The position numbers and the translations under genes are program-made. A stretch of DNA of 64,000 nt, from contig NZ_JACHCC010000010.1 of NCBI RefSeq assembly GCF_014207135.1, positions 1 to 64,000 on the forward strand. Reading direction: 5' to 3'. The notes under the pieces were generated by a model. It searched no databases. It had not been told where the DNA came from and saw nothing but the letters and a program-made list of their open reading frames with translations. Shown in pieces: positions 8,921-18,106 of this stretch. Within the stretch, counting starts at the first letter, position 1. The number at the start of each line of letters is the position of its first letter. This DNA is from Pedobacter cryoconitis. Its GTDB lineage: Bacteria; Bacteroidota; Bacteroidia; Sphingobacteriales; Sphingobacteriaceae.

Positions 8921-9736
8921 ATGTTTGATTTTTTTAAAAAGAATAAGGCTGAAACACCTTTGGACGCAAAGGGTTTACGCGAGGCAATTTTACAGCTGAT
9001 CAAGGAAAGTCTTCAACAACTGGATGGAGGTGAAGGAAAACAACTTAAAGCGATACAACTTTTTGTGAATGCTGGTGCTGAAGAATTGTTCATGTACGAA
9101 ACGGCACTGTATAGTGCTGAACCGGAAAAGTTTAAAGAAGAGGTGCAGCGGATTGCAGATAATTTTGCTTTAAATCTTCCACAAGATTGGAAAATGGAAG
9201 TAAATTATGTGTCTGAATTACCTGCGGGAGTTATCCGGGCCGGTGGGATCAAAGCAGGACTTGTCTTAAAGAATGCAGGATTGCAGACGCAGACAGGAAT
9301 AGTTTCAAAAGCTTACTTAAAAGTGATCACTGGGAAAGCAGAACAGGAACAATATAGTATTGAACCTGGGTCCAAACGGGTAAATATTGGAAGGGAAGCT
9401 ACTGTACAGGGAGTTGATGGTACTTACAGGATAAATGGTATTGCTTTTCCTACTGAAGCTCAGGATAGTAACAAATATATTAGCCGGCAACATGCCCATC
9501 TGGAATGGGATAAAGAGGCTTCTTGTTTTAAATTATATGCGGATGAAGGTGGAGTGCCTCCAGGTAATAAAACTAAAATTAAGTTTGCATCGGATGAAAG
9601 CCTGCATAAATTAAATTCAACCCAGATCGGTTATACTTTAAATGACGGGGATCAGATCATTCTGGCCGACGTCGCAGTATTGGAATTCAAACTAACTGAA
9701 GATAAAACCTTTAATTTAAACAACCTCTTAACATAA
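8921..9736 (+). CDS. FHA-domain protein (FhaA/FhaB-like)
   Basis: 271 residues, soluble. Residues about 1-110 resemble the FhaA N-terminal domain in pattern; residues about 135-265 form an FHA phosphothreonine-binding domain with RVNIGRE (G157, R158), YISRQHAHLEW (S188, R189, H191) and a final strand DGDQIILADVAVLEF. Unlike the FhaA-like protein upstream, the Gly-Arg and Ser-x-x-His residues are present, so binding to phosphorylated partners such as the kinase is plausible. The gene starts 11 bases after the SEDS-PBP fusion and closes the operon; the next gene has its own 54-base leader and a different function. Confidence 0.85.
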   Translation: MFDFFKKNKAETPLDAKGLREAILQLIKESLQQLDGGEGKQLKAIQLFVNAGAEELFMYETALYSAEPEKFKEEVQRIADNFALNLPQDWKMEVNYVSELPAGVIRAGGIKAGLVLKNAGLQTQTGIVSKAYLKVITGKAEQEQYSIEPGSKRVNIGREATVQGVDGTYRINGIAFPTEAQDSNKYISRQHAHLEWDKEASCFKLYADEGGVPPGNKTKIKFASDESLHKLNSTQIGYTLNDGDQIILADVAVLEFKLTEDKTFNLNNLLT

Positions 9737-9790
9737 AAGGAATATTTTTTATTTAGTTTAGCGCATATATCCAGAAACTGTTAAAATTAG

Positions 9791-12115
9791 ATGACGATAA
9801 AAGCGCTGTACCTGATACCCTTGCTGATCTTCCTGACTATCTTTAAGATTAATGCTCAAACCAAACATACAATTAGCGGGTATGTTAAAGATGCCGGGAC
9901 CGGCGAACAGTTAATTGGTGCAACGATCCGCGTGGAGGGGATCACAAATGTCTCAACCACCACTAATGAGTATGGTTTTTTCTCCCTCACTACGCAAAGT
10001 GGAAGTTATAAATTACTGATTGGTTCTGTAGGTTACATAATTGATTCCAGGACGCTCAATCTGGATAAAAATGTCAAACTTCAGATTGCCCTGGTTTCAC
10101 AGGATAACAGCCTTTCGGAAGTAGTGATTTCGGGCGCACCGAAAGATGAACACGTGCGGTCTGCAAAAATGGGGGTTGAAAAATTCAGCATGAAAGAGAT
10201 CGACAGGGTACCGGTGCTTTTCGGCGAAAGAGATCTGATTAAAGTTGTTCAGCTTTTGCCTGGTGTAAAATCTGCAGGAGAAGGAAACAGTGGTTTCTTT
10301 GTCAGAGGGGGAGCAGCAGATCAGAATCTTATATTGCTGGACGAGGCAATTGTATATAATCCATCTCATTTACTCGGATTCTTTTCTACTTTCAATTCGG
10401 ACGCTATCAAGGACGTTACACTCTATAAAGGTAATACACCTTCTCAGTATGGAGGAAGACTATCGTCGGTGATGGATGTAAAAATGAACGATGGGAATAA
10501 CCAGAAATTAAGTGTAAACGGGGGGATTGGAATTATCGCTTCGAGACTAACCGTTGAAGGGCCTATTGTAAAAAATAAAGGATCATTTTTAATCAGTGCA
10601 AGACGTACCTATGTCGATGCATTTTTAAAAGCCAGCAGTGATACCGCAATTAAAAAAAGCGCGCTGTATTTTTATGATCTGAACCTCAAGGCAAACTACC
10701 AGTTTGGCGAAAATGACAAGGTTTATTTGTCTGGTTATCTTGGACAGGACAAACTGGGGCTTGGAGGATTATTTGGCCTGGACTGGGGAAATAAAACGGG
10801 TACTTTAAGATGGAACCACCAGTTTAGTCCTAAGCTGTTCTCTAACACTTCATTGATCTATAGTGATTACCGTTACAATATTGATCTGACTAATTCGAGC
10901 AATTTTACTGGCAGAATCAGTTCTCAGATTAAAGACTGGAACCTGAAAGAGGAATTCAGCTTTTATCCGAATACGAATAATACCTGGAAAATAGGGGCTA
11001 ATTCTATTTATCATACTATAAAACCCGGAGAATATAGCGGTGATTTTACTTTGGACAGCCAGCCTTATACACATAGCTGGGAAAATGCGGCTTATATCAA
11101 TGATGAATGGAAAGCCTCTGACCGGCTGAAAATTGAATATGGATTACGTCTGAGTGCTTTTTCAGTACTGGGCGGAGACAATAATTTTTATAATCTGAAT
11201 GCTGCAGGAGCTATTATCGATACGCTCCATTATGCTAAAGGTAAAATTGTTAAAACTTATTTTAACCTGGAACCGAGGTTTTCTGCCGCTTATCAGTTGA
11301 ATACGGTGTCTTCACTGAAAGCAGCATATGCAAGAAATACGCAGTCACTTCATCAACTATCTAATTCTGCCACAAGCAGCCCGACCGATAAGTGGGTAGC
11401 GACGAATAATATTATCAAACCGGAGACTTCTGACCAGGTTTCTTTGGGGTACTTCCGTAACCTGAAAGATAATGCTTACGAGTTTAGTGCAGAAACTTAT
11501 TATAAGGTGATGAATAATCAGGTGGATTACCGGGATGGTGCAAACATCAGGAGTAATGATCCTATCGAACCACAGCTTTTATTTGGTAAAGGACGTGCTT
11601 ATGGTCTGGAATTATTATTACGTAAAAAAACGGGTCGTTTAACTGGCTGGATAGGTTATACTTTATCCCGTTCAGAGAAACAAATAGATGGTATTAATGA
11701 CGGAGACTGGTATGCTGCCAGACAGGACCGTACTCATGATATCTCTATAGTGGGAATGTATGAGGTGAATAAGAAATGGTCTCTTTCTGCAACATTTGTT
11801 TATTATACTGGAAATGCTGTCTCTTTCCCAACAGGTAAATACTATACGGATAACCAGGTTGTTTATCTGTATACCAAAAGAAATGCCTACAGGATGCCTG
11901 CTTACCACAGACTGGATTTAAGTGCGACCTGCAAACTGAAAGAACGAAAGAATTTCTCTTCAGAACTGGCATTTGGTATTTATAATGCTTACGGACATGA
12001 AAATGCTTATGCGATTACTTTCCGTGATAATCCTGATGACCGTTCACGTACTCAGGCAGTGCAAACTTCTTTGTTCAGGTTTGTACCCTCAATTTCCTAC
12101 AATTTTAAATTTTAA
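9791..12115 (+). CDS. TonB-dependent outer-membrane receptor
   Basis: 774 residues with a signal peptide (to about residue 23, ending KINAQ), a carboxypeptidase-regulatory-like domain (about 26-110, HTISGYVKDAGTGE), a TonB plug (FVRGGAADQNLILLDEA, about 170-185) and an outer-membrane beta-barrel ending in aromatic SISYNFKF. It should import a bulky ligand using energy from TonB. It is smaller than SusC-type receptors and is followed 4 bases later by a DUF4249 lipoprotein, the usual partner of this receptor subgroup. The substrate cannot be read from the sequence. Confidence 0.9.
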   Translation: MTIKALYLIPLLIFLTIFKINAQTKHTISGYVKDAGTGEQLIGATIRVEGITNVSTTTNEYGFFSLTTQSGSYKLLIGSVGYIIDSRTLNLDKNVKLQIALVSQDNSLSEVVISGAPKDEHVRSAKMGVEKFSMKEIDRVPVLFGERDLIKVVQLLPGVKSAGEGNSGFFVRGGAADQNLILLDEAIVYNPSHLLGFFSTFNSDAIKDVTLYKGNTPSQYGGRLSSVMDVKMNDGNNQKLSVNGGIGIIASRLTVEGPIVKNKGSFLISARRTYVDAFLKASSDTAIKKSALYFYDLNLKANYQFGENDKVYLSGYLGQDKLGLGGLFGLDWGNKTGTLRWNHQFSPKLFSNTSLIYSDYRYNIDLTNSSNFTGRISSQIKDWNLKEEFSFYPNTNNTWKIGANSIYHTIKPGEYSGDFTLDSQPYTHSWENAAYINDEWKASDRLKIEYGLRLSAFSVLGGDNNFYNLNAAGAIIDTLHYAKGKIVKTYFNLEPRFSAAYQLNTVSSLKAAYARNTQSLHQLSNSATSSPTDKWVATNNIIKPETSDQVSLGYFRNLKDNAYEFSAETYYKVMNNQVDYRDGANIRSNDPIEPQLLFGKGRAYGLELLLRKKTGRLTGWIGYTLSRSEKQIDGINDGDWYAARQDRTHDISIVGMYEVNKKWSLSATFVYYTGNAVSFPTGKYYTDNQVVYLYTKRNAYRMPAYHRLDLSATCKLKERKNFSSELAFGIYNAYGHENAYAITFRDNPDDRSRTQAVQTSLFRFVPSISYNFKF

Positions 12116-12119
12116 GATC

Positions 12120-12929
12120 ATGAAGCGCAATATAAGTGTATTCTATTTATTGATATTAACGGTTATCTTTAGTGGCTGTGAAAAGGTAATTAATGTTAAA
12201 CTTGACGGATCAGCTACTCAGATTGTTATAGAAGGAGAGGTGACAGCTAACCCCGGGCCATACAAGGTAACAGTAACAGAATCAAAGAATTTTGATGAGA
12301 ATAATACTTTTCCGGGCAGGGATGATGCTGCAGTGGAAATCAAAGACCTGACCTCGGGAACTACCGAAACTTTAGTTAACAAAAAATCAGGTGTATATCA
12401 GACTTCTGCTATGCAGGGAATTGCCGGACATACTTATCAGCTGACGGTTAAACTAAGTGGGAAGACCTATCAGGCGACTTCTACAATCCCTGTGGTAGCT
12501 GTTAAAGTAGATAAGTTGTATGCGAAACGTTTTGAACTGGATTCAAAAAAGATATTTATGGTACCTGAATTTACTGATCCGGTAGGTAAAGGAAACTACT
12601 ACAGATTAAGACAATGGGTAAATAATGTACTGATCAAAGGTTCTTTTGTACGGAATGATGATGCAACAGATGGAAGAACATATGATGGTCAGCTTTATTA
12701 TAGTACTGATTCAAAAGATGGAAACCCGTTAATTAATGAAGGTGATATTATGACCGTTGAGCTACAATGTATTGACAAAGGGGTGTATGATTATTTCAGA
12801 ACATTAAATACGACTATTGACCAGAATTCAAGTGCTCCTTCAAATCCGCTGAGTAATATATCGGGCGGGGCTTTAGGTGTTTTCAATGCCTGCCAGTCAA
12901 CCAATTTAAGTGCTGAAGCTAAATTTTAA
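12120..12929 (+). CDS. DUF4249 lipoprotein, partner of the TonB receptor
   Basis: The ATG at 12120 gives 269 residues beginning with a lipoprotein signal, FSGC at about 16-19, so the mature protein should be acylated and surface- or periplasm-anchored. A longer open frame back to 11973 overlaps the receptor and would bury the lipobox, so it was not used. The body is beta-rich with an early Ig-like section (VIEGEVTANPGPYKVTV), typical of DUF4249. It lies 4 bases after the receptor and most likely works with it as a surface ligand-binding partner, analogous to SusD but unrelated in sequence. Confidence 0.85.
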   Translation: MKRNISVFYLLILTVIFSGCEKVINVKLDGSATQIVIEGEVTANPGPYKVTVTESKNFDENNTFPGRDDAAVEIKDLTSGTTETLVNKKSGVYQTSAMQGIAGHTYQLTVKLSGKTYQATSTIPVVAVKVDKLYAKRFELDSKKIFMVPEFTDPVGKGNYYRLRQWVNNVLIKGSFVRNDDATDGRTYDGQLYYSTDSKDGNPLINEGDIMTVELQCIDKGVYDYFRTLNTTIDQNSSAPSNPLSNISGGALGVFNACQSTNLSAEAKF

Positions 12930-12993
12930 TCGTATTTTCGCACAATAGTGATAGGGGATCTGGCTTTCTGTAGCCAGTTAATAATTGAAAAAA

Positions 12994-13674
12994 ATGAACA
13001 AATCTGAAGTTGAACAGGTATTGATTACAGTGAAGTCGGGAACGGAAGAAGCACTGAATATAAAAATTTATAAAAATGGGATTCTTGCCCGCAGAGGTTG
13101 CGGTGGCTTACCTGGAGTAAAAATATCAGGCATGAGTTTTACAGGAAATTCTGAGTATTTTGATAAAGTTATGCAAAGTGTTTCTCAGCAGATCCTTGAT
13201 CAGCCAATTAATCATGAGGAAAAAATTATCACAGGATCTCTGGAGTATCTTGTCGCATTCTACGGTGCCAGCAGTAACGGAGATCAGGGCGAAAGGGCAG
13301 CCTGGACTAAATCGGTAGCTTTACGGTTTTTTATGGATGAAGGAACAAGCTTTAGACATAATCTACTTGGATTTGTAGATGGTTTTGCGATTGAAGCCAT
13401 GAAACTGACTGATTCCTGGTATTTTGATATCATGATGCTTGCGCTCGAAAAAATGAAATCAGAATCGCTTCCTGAACAGACACTGGCTACTGCTCCGCCA
13501 ACTGAAGAAGCGCTGACACAGGATTTTCAGAGTTATTTTGAGCAGGTGAGTAAAAAGGATCTTCCAGGTTTTGTGAAGGATAAAAGATACGTAAGTGATA
13601 AGGGAGTTATTCATAGTCTGACCATTGAAGGAACAGACCAGTCACTCAGTTATAAGTTTGAAGTAATTCAGTAG
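12994..13674 (+). CDS. Hypothetical protein
   Basis: 226 residues from the ATG at 12994; a TTG at 12985 would add three residues. There is no signal peptide or membrane helix. The N-terminal half contains an Arg-Gly-Cys-Gly-Gly segment (ILARRGCGGLPG), and the middle is helical (RAAWTKSVALRFFMDEG). I do not recognise the family. It is monocistronic as far as can be seen, with about 65 bases upstream and a strong terminator downstream. Confidence 0.75.
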   Translation: MNKSEVEQVLITVKSGTEEALNIKIYKNGILARRGCGGLPGVKISGMSFTGNSEYFDKVMQSVSQQILDQPINHEEKIITGSLEYLVAFYGASSNGDQGERAAWTKSVALRFFMDEGTSFRHNLLGFVDGFAIEAMKLTDSWYFDIMMLALEKMKSESLPEQTLATAPPTEEALTQDFQSYFEQVSKKDLPGFVKDKRYVSDKGVIHSLTIEGTDQSLSYKFEVIQ

Positions 13675-13694
13675 TTTATCTAAAGACTATATTT

Positions 13695-13737
13695 AAAGGA
13701 AAAGCCTTTTCAGAATGACTGAAAAGGCTTTTCCTTT
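13695..13737. terminator. Bidirectional intrinsic terminator
   Basis: Perfect 19-bp inverted repeat, aaaggaaaagccttttcag, around a 5-base loop, with A/T flanks giving a T tract on both strands. It sits between two convergent genes (stops at 13674 and 13752) and probably ends both transcripts. Confidence 0.9.
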
Positions 13738-13751
13738 AATCAAATCTGAGG

Positions 13752-14309
13752 TTATTTACCTTTAAGTTCGACAAAGCGTTCTCCAATCAATGAAAGCTCT
13801 TTCTCTGAAAGGGCTGAGGTGGTCTTTAACACTTGCTGAAATGCAGCGATTTCTTCTTTTGAACCTGGGTAACCTATGTTTTGTCCGGGAGTATCCAGCG
13901 ATGTGCCTTCTGGTCTCATTTGCGAATCGGCTAATAGTTTGCCGTTTTTGTCAAGTACCAGCCAGAAGGGGATACCTTGTTTATCACCATGATATTTTTT
14001 GAGCAGTTCCATTGCACCTGGGTTTTCAAGATCTTTATGTTTGTCCGACTCCAGTACAGTTAAATGCGTAATTACATAGTTGTCCGTGAATAGCTTTTTA
14101 CATTTTGCATCATTCATCGCAGTATCCATTTTATGACACCAGCCGCACCAGGAGGCATGGAAGATGACGAATACTTTTTTCTTTTCTTTTGCAGCTTTTT
14201 TATAGGCATCCTGAAGAATTATGTCGGCTGATTTTACCGGTTGCTGTGCTTTTACTGTGATAAACAATAATAGGGCACAAGTAGTCATGAATAGGGTTCT
14301 TAATTTCAT
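13752..14309 (-). CDS. Exported thioredoxin-family protein
   Basis: 185 residues. A signal peptide ends around residue 21 (VKAQQ). The thioredoxin fold follows with the redox motif WCGWC (C55, C58) after KVFVIFHAS, and a cis-proline region near GIPFWLVLDKNGKLL. It should act in the periplasm as a disulfide reductase or isomerase-like protein, in the family that also carries DUF255-like members. It stands alone on the minus strand; the 43-base terminator downstream is shared with the convergent hypothetical gene. Confidence 0.85.
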   Translation of the reverse strand: MKLRTLFMTTCALLLFITVKAQQPVKSADIILQDAYKKAAKEKKKVFVIFHASWCGWCHKMDTAMNDAKCKKLFTDNYVITHLTVLESDKHKDLENPGAMELLKKYHGDKQGIPFWLVLDKNGKLLADSQMRPEGTSLDTPGQNIGYPGSKEEIAAFQQVLKTTSALSEKELSLIGERFVELKGK

Positions 14310-14372
14310 AGAGATCTGATTTTCAATCTAAAATAAAAACAAAATTTAACATAATCACATTGATTAAACGGA

Positions 14373-17300
14373 TTAGCTGAATAATTCAATCAGATCATTT
14401 TTTGAAAGGGATTTGAGTAGGGAAGTATCTGTTTTTATAATATCATTCACCAGCTCTTTTTTTGTTTCCTGTAATTTCATGATTTTCTCTTCAATGGTAT
14501 CCGGGCAAATTAATCTTACAGCAATGACATTTTTCTTTTGCCCAATGCGATAACAACGGTCAATGGCCTGGTTCTCTACTGCCGGGTTCCACCAGGGATC
14601 AACCAGGTAAACATAATCGGCCTCAGTCAGATTGAGTCCGATACCTCCTGCCTTCAGGCTAATCAGGAAGACACGGACATCCGGGTTATTCTGGAAGTTT
14701 TCTACCCTTTTTTCTCTGTTAGTTGTCTGGCCGCTTAGATATTCAAAAGGAATTTGTTTGTCCTCCAGTTCCTTTTTGATGAGATCGAGCATGGATACAA
14801 ACTGAGAGAATACCAGGATCTTATGTTGAGGTGAATGGCTATCAATCTCCTCCATCAAGGTTGTTATTTTGGAAGAGGAAGCTCCATGAAGCAGGTTATC
14901 CTTTAAAAGTGCCGGCGAATCACAGATTTGTCTAAGCTCTGTTAATCCTTTCAGGATATGAAGAAGATGTTTTTCCGAGTCTTCCTTTTCAGAAAGGAGA
15001 GATTTCCGGTATTCATTTTTACAGGCATCGTAAGCATTCTTCTGTGCAGTACCCATTTCACAGTAAATAACCATTTCGGTTTTATCGGGAAGTTCTGCTG
15101 CTACTTCTTTTTTTGTTCTGCGCAGAATGAACGGGCTGACTTTTTTCTTTAAGGCAATAGCTCTTTTGGTATCCTTGAACTTATCAATGGGCGAGGAATA
15201 ATGGTCTTTGAAGTATTGCTTACTTCCTAACAGACCAGGGCAGGCAAAAGAAAGCTGTCCATATAAATCAAAAGTATTATTCTCAATGGGTGTTCCTGTA
15301 ATTACAATTTTATTCCTCGACTGTAGCAAACGGACAGATTGGTAACGCAGAGAATCCGGGTTTTTGATGGTTTGCGATTCATCCAGGAAAATATAGTTGA
15401 AATAATATTTTTTTAACCAGTTGATATCGTAAAGAAGGGTACCATAAGAAGTGAGTATGATTTCATAACTGCTGAAATCTTCATGGTCTTTAATTCTGTC
15501 TGCCCCATAAATTGTATGGACTTTCAGATCAGGAGCAAATTTGGCTATTTCTGCCTGCCAGTTAAAGATCAGTGTAGTAGGTACTACAATCAGATTGGTA
15601 TTCTGATGCCCTTTCTCACGTTGGGAAAGAATAAACGCAATGATCTGGATAGTTTTGCCTAGTCCCATATCATCAGCCAGGCAGCCGCCGAATCCAAATT
15701 CATCCAGGAAATTAAGCCAGTTTAGCCCTTCCTTCTGATAATCCCGTAAAGTACCCTGTAATGCTGCAGGGACTTCAATTTTTTCTATGTTTTTGAAGTC
15801 TGCTATTTTGGCCTTGTAGGTCGAAAGCTCCATTTTTACACTTGCAGAAAGAATTTCTTCTTCATAGAGATCAGTAATCTCCGTAAAGTTCACTTTCGCT
15901 GTATGAATGGATTCGTCTACTATATCACCTGAATTAAAGTATTTTGTTAATCTGTCTATCCATTCCTGTGGGAGTATGCCCATAGTCCCGTCACCCAATT
16001 TAACAAATTTGCTTTTATTTCTGATAGAGCGGTGCAAGTGTTTCAGGGGAACCTTCTGTTTGCCGAAATTTACATCAAATTCGGTGTCAAACCAATTGAG
16101 GCCGCTTTTTACAGCTATAGTAATTTTGACTTTATTGGGATTTATATTATTCCCTTTCAATTGATTAAAACCTAATATGGTGATTTTCTGCTGGTGCCAT
16201 TCCTCGAAGGCATTTAGGAACCATCCTTCATCAAGGAACCGTTTTTTATGCAGATAAAAACACCCATTATTCAGCTGCTCTTCAAAATATGGATGCTGAC
16301 GGCTTAATGAAGCAATGAACTGGAGTTCTTCATCTTCCCTGCGACTTACTGTAAATATATTACCAGCATGATCTGCTGCATGAATTTGTTTTCTGGATAA
16401 AACAGGAACTTCAACATCTCCATATTTCATAACAGGGGTAATCAAGACAAAGTTTTCAGAATCAGAGAGATAGATTATTTTCTCTACCGACTGATCGAAA
16501 TGTTTTTCTTCCAGTTGTTCTTTCGTCGCTGGTTTCAGATAGGAATAGTTGATCCGTATTTTGTCTTCCAGTTTAGAAAGAATGGCCTCCTGGAATTCAG
16601 GGAATTTTGATTCATGAATAACCAGGTGATTGTTGTTTTGCCTGAAAAAATCAATTACCCTGACAAGATCGGGATTGTCAATCAGATGCATGGTTCCGTT
16701 ATAGAAAAGAAAATAACCGAATTTTATGTTTAATAATTTCAGATCATAAGCTTTGTCTTCTAATATTAATTCGCCAGAAACAGTATAGTAGCCATTGGTG
16801 AGATTAACAGCCAGACGAATATCTATCTGGAGTTTCTTGATAATTACGGGAATAATTGAACTGACTGTAAGGTTCGGGGAAATGTTTGTGTCATGATAAA
16901 AGACATCGAGCTGAAGCGGGTTCTTAACCAGGGCTTTCAGCCCGCTGATATCAGTATCTGACTGTGAACCATCATAATTCTGCTGGAATTTTGAGATTGC
17001 CGTATAGAATTTCAGTTCCTCCGGATTCTCAGTCGTCCATATATAATCCATTGCATTTAACTGCTTCAGTGGATTCTTTATTTTACCCGTTTTAGTAACT
17101 GTACAGCTTAATAATTCGGCTTGAAAATGAGCGTAATAACGATGTTGTTTTAAAACCAGGATTTTGTGTGTGTCTGTCTCTTCTGTCGTATCTTCTAAAA
17201 ATGAGAGTTTCGATTTTGGAAGCAGTAGCTCCTGTAATGCGTTATTTTTTTCTTTAGTGACTGGAATAAGATCTTTAATAACGGGTATAATCTCCAGTTT

Positions 17301-17756
17301 TTTGTTTTCATATTCCAGATTGAACAAATCATCCGGGCTTTCATTTTCTAAACCGTATGCAATAGCAAATGCTTTTATTCTTTCATGCCTTAACTGCTGA
17401 TCAAAAAATACCCGGAGTTCAGCCCGTTCCATGATATTAAATAAGACCCGGGTCTGGTGTTCACAAAGTCTGCTTTTGTATGCCGGACAACGACAAGAAA
17501 GGATCAGATCATTTTGATGAAGGCGAACCGCTACCTGTGGAAATTTAATAGCGCTTTCATGATCGACAAAAGAGGCATAATTGACTAAAATATGTTGGGG
17601 TTGGAGATCAAAATAGCCTGGAGCATTGGTGTCAGCGGGCCCGGAGCTATGTTTTAATATAAAAACTGCATTAAAAACTGAGGGTTTAAATGCACTGATT
17701 ATATAAATATCCGGAGTGTTTTTAGCGGTTTCTGATGGGGTAGGAGTGTTTGACAT
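14373..17756 (-). CDS. SWI2/SNF2 ATP-dependent DNA helicase/translocase with SWIM zinc finger
   Basis: 1127 residues. The N-terminus has a SWIM zinc finger, CRCPAYKSRLCEH (C88, C90, C98, H100). A long middle region precedes the SNF2 core: DDMGLGKTIQI with Walker lysine K701, the DExx-type box DESQTIKN, SQFVSMLDLIKKEL, and the C-terminal helicase motifs SLKAGGIGLNLTEAD and QAIDRCYRIGQ. It uses ATP to move along double-stranded DNA and is probably involved in transcription recycling or repair (RapA-like superfamily). It is monocistronic. No adjacent methylase, nuclease or other defence gene points to a restriction or DISARM-type system. Confidence 0.9.
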   Translation of the reverse strand: MSNTPTPSETAKNTPDIYIISAFKPSVFNAVFILKHSSGPADTNAPGYFDLQPQHILVNYASFVDHESAIKFPQVAVRLHQNDLILSCRCPAYKSRLCEHQTRVLFNIMERAELRVFFDQQLRHERIKAFAIAYGLENESPDDLFNLEYENKKLEIIPVIKDLIPVTKEKNNALQELLLPKSKLSFLEDTTEETDTHKILVLKQHRYYAHFQAELLSCTVTKTGKIKNPLKQLNAMDYIWTTENPEELKFYTAISKFQQNYDGSQSDTDISGLKALVKNPLQLDVFYHDTNISPNLTVSSIIPVIIKKLQIDIRLAVNLTNGYYTVSGELILEDKAYDLKLLNIKFGYFLFYNGTMHLIDNPDLVRVIDFFRQNNNHLVIHESKFPEFQEAILSKLEDKIRINYSYLKPATKEQLEEKHFDQSVEKIIYLSDSENFVLITPVMKYGDVEVPVLSRKQIHAADHAGNIFTVSRREDEELQFIASLSRQHPYFEEQLNNGCFYLHKKRFLDEGWFLNAFEEWHQQKITILGFNQLKGNNINPNKVKITIAVKSGLNWFDTEFDVNFGKQKVPLKHLHRSIRNKSKFVKLGDGTMGILPQEWIDRLTKYFNSGDIVDESIHTAKVNFTEITDLYEEEILSASVKMELSTYKAKIADFKNIEKIEVPAALQGTLRDYQKEGLNWLNFLDEFGFGGCLADDMGLGKTIQIIAFILSQREKGHQNTNLIVVPTTLIFNWQAEIAKFAPDLKVHTIYGADRIKDHEDFSSYEIILTSYGTLLYDINWLKKYYFNYIFLDESQTIKNPDSLRYQSVRLLQSRNKIVITGTPIENNTFDLYGQLSFACPGLLGSKQYFKDHYSSPIDKFKDTKRAIALKKKVSPFILRRTKKEVAAELPDKTEMVIYCEMGTAQKNAYDACKNEYRKSLLSEKEDSEKHLLHILKGLTELRQICDSPALLKDNLLHGASSSKITTLMEEIDSHSPQHKILVFSQFVSMLDLIKKELEDKQIPFEYLSGQTTNREKRVENFQNNPDVRVFLISLKAGGIGLNLTEADYVYLVDPWWNPAVENQAIDRCYRIGQKKNVIAVRLICPDTIEEKIMKLQETKKELVNDIIKTDTSLLKSLSKNDLIELFS

Positions 17757-17935
17757 AGCGTAGCAGATAAATATAAGCCTTTCCTGGCAATGCTTAAAAT
17801 GAGAGGTTAAATAAAAATATTAAAATAAATTCTACTATTTAAGTAGACATTATTATATTTGCTGTCAGTAAGAAAGTTTTGTAACTGGTTTTGCTAGAAA
17901 AAGAAGGAAATAATAAAGGTTTTTCCTTAGTATAT

Positions 17936-18006
17936 AGTCATGTGGCCGAGTGGTTAGGTGCGGGTCTGCAAAACCCTTGACGACGGTTCGAATCCGTCCA
18001 TGACGT
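17936..18006 (+). tRNA. tRNA-Cys (anticodon GCA)
   Basis: A 71-base cloverleaf: D-arm gcc/ggt, anticodon loop ctgcaaa with GCA at 17968-17970, T-arm gacgg-ttcgaat-ccgtc at 17982-17998, and discriminator U at 18006, the identity base of tRNA-Cys. CCA is not encoded. Two pairs are imperfect: acceptor position 1/72 is A opposite G, and anticodon-stem position 27/43 is C opposite T. The rest of the structure is intact, so it is probably functional, but the mismatched first pair is unusual. Confidence 0.85.
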
Positions 18007-18073
18007 CAATTGTAATAAAGGTTTATTACAACAAGATACTTGATTTTGGTTAGATCTAAGTTTTGTTTTGTTG

Positions 18074-18101
18074 AAACTCCAGGTTGGATGACCTGGAGTT
18101 T
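18074..18101 (+). terminator. Intrinsic terminator downstream of tRNA-Cys
   Basis: 11-bp inverted repeat aaactccaggt/acctggagttt with a 6-base loop, followed by a T-rich run (ctcgtttta). It lies 68 bases after the tRNA. A second, AT-only palindrome (10-bp arms ttgtaataaa, 2-base centre) lies between them at 18010-18031. Confidence 0.65.
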
Positions 18102-18106
18102 CTCGT

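Noticed and set aside
11973..12119. 49-codon N-terminal extension of the DUF4249 protein
   Set aside because: It overlaps the receptor gene and would hide the lipobox that begins with the ATG at 12120.
14373..17756. SNF2 helicase considered as part of a phage-defence system (DISARM or similar)
   Set aside because: No methylase, nuclease or DUF1998 partner adjoins it; neighbours are a thioredoxin and a tRNA.
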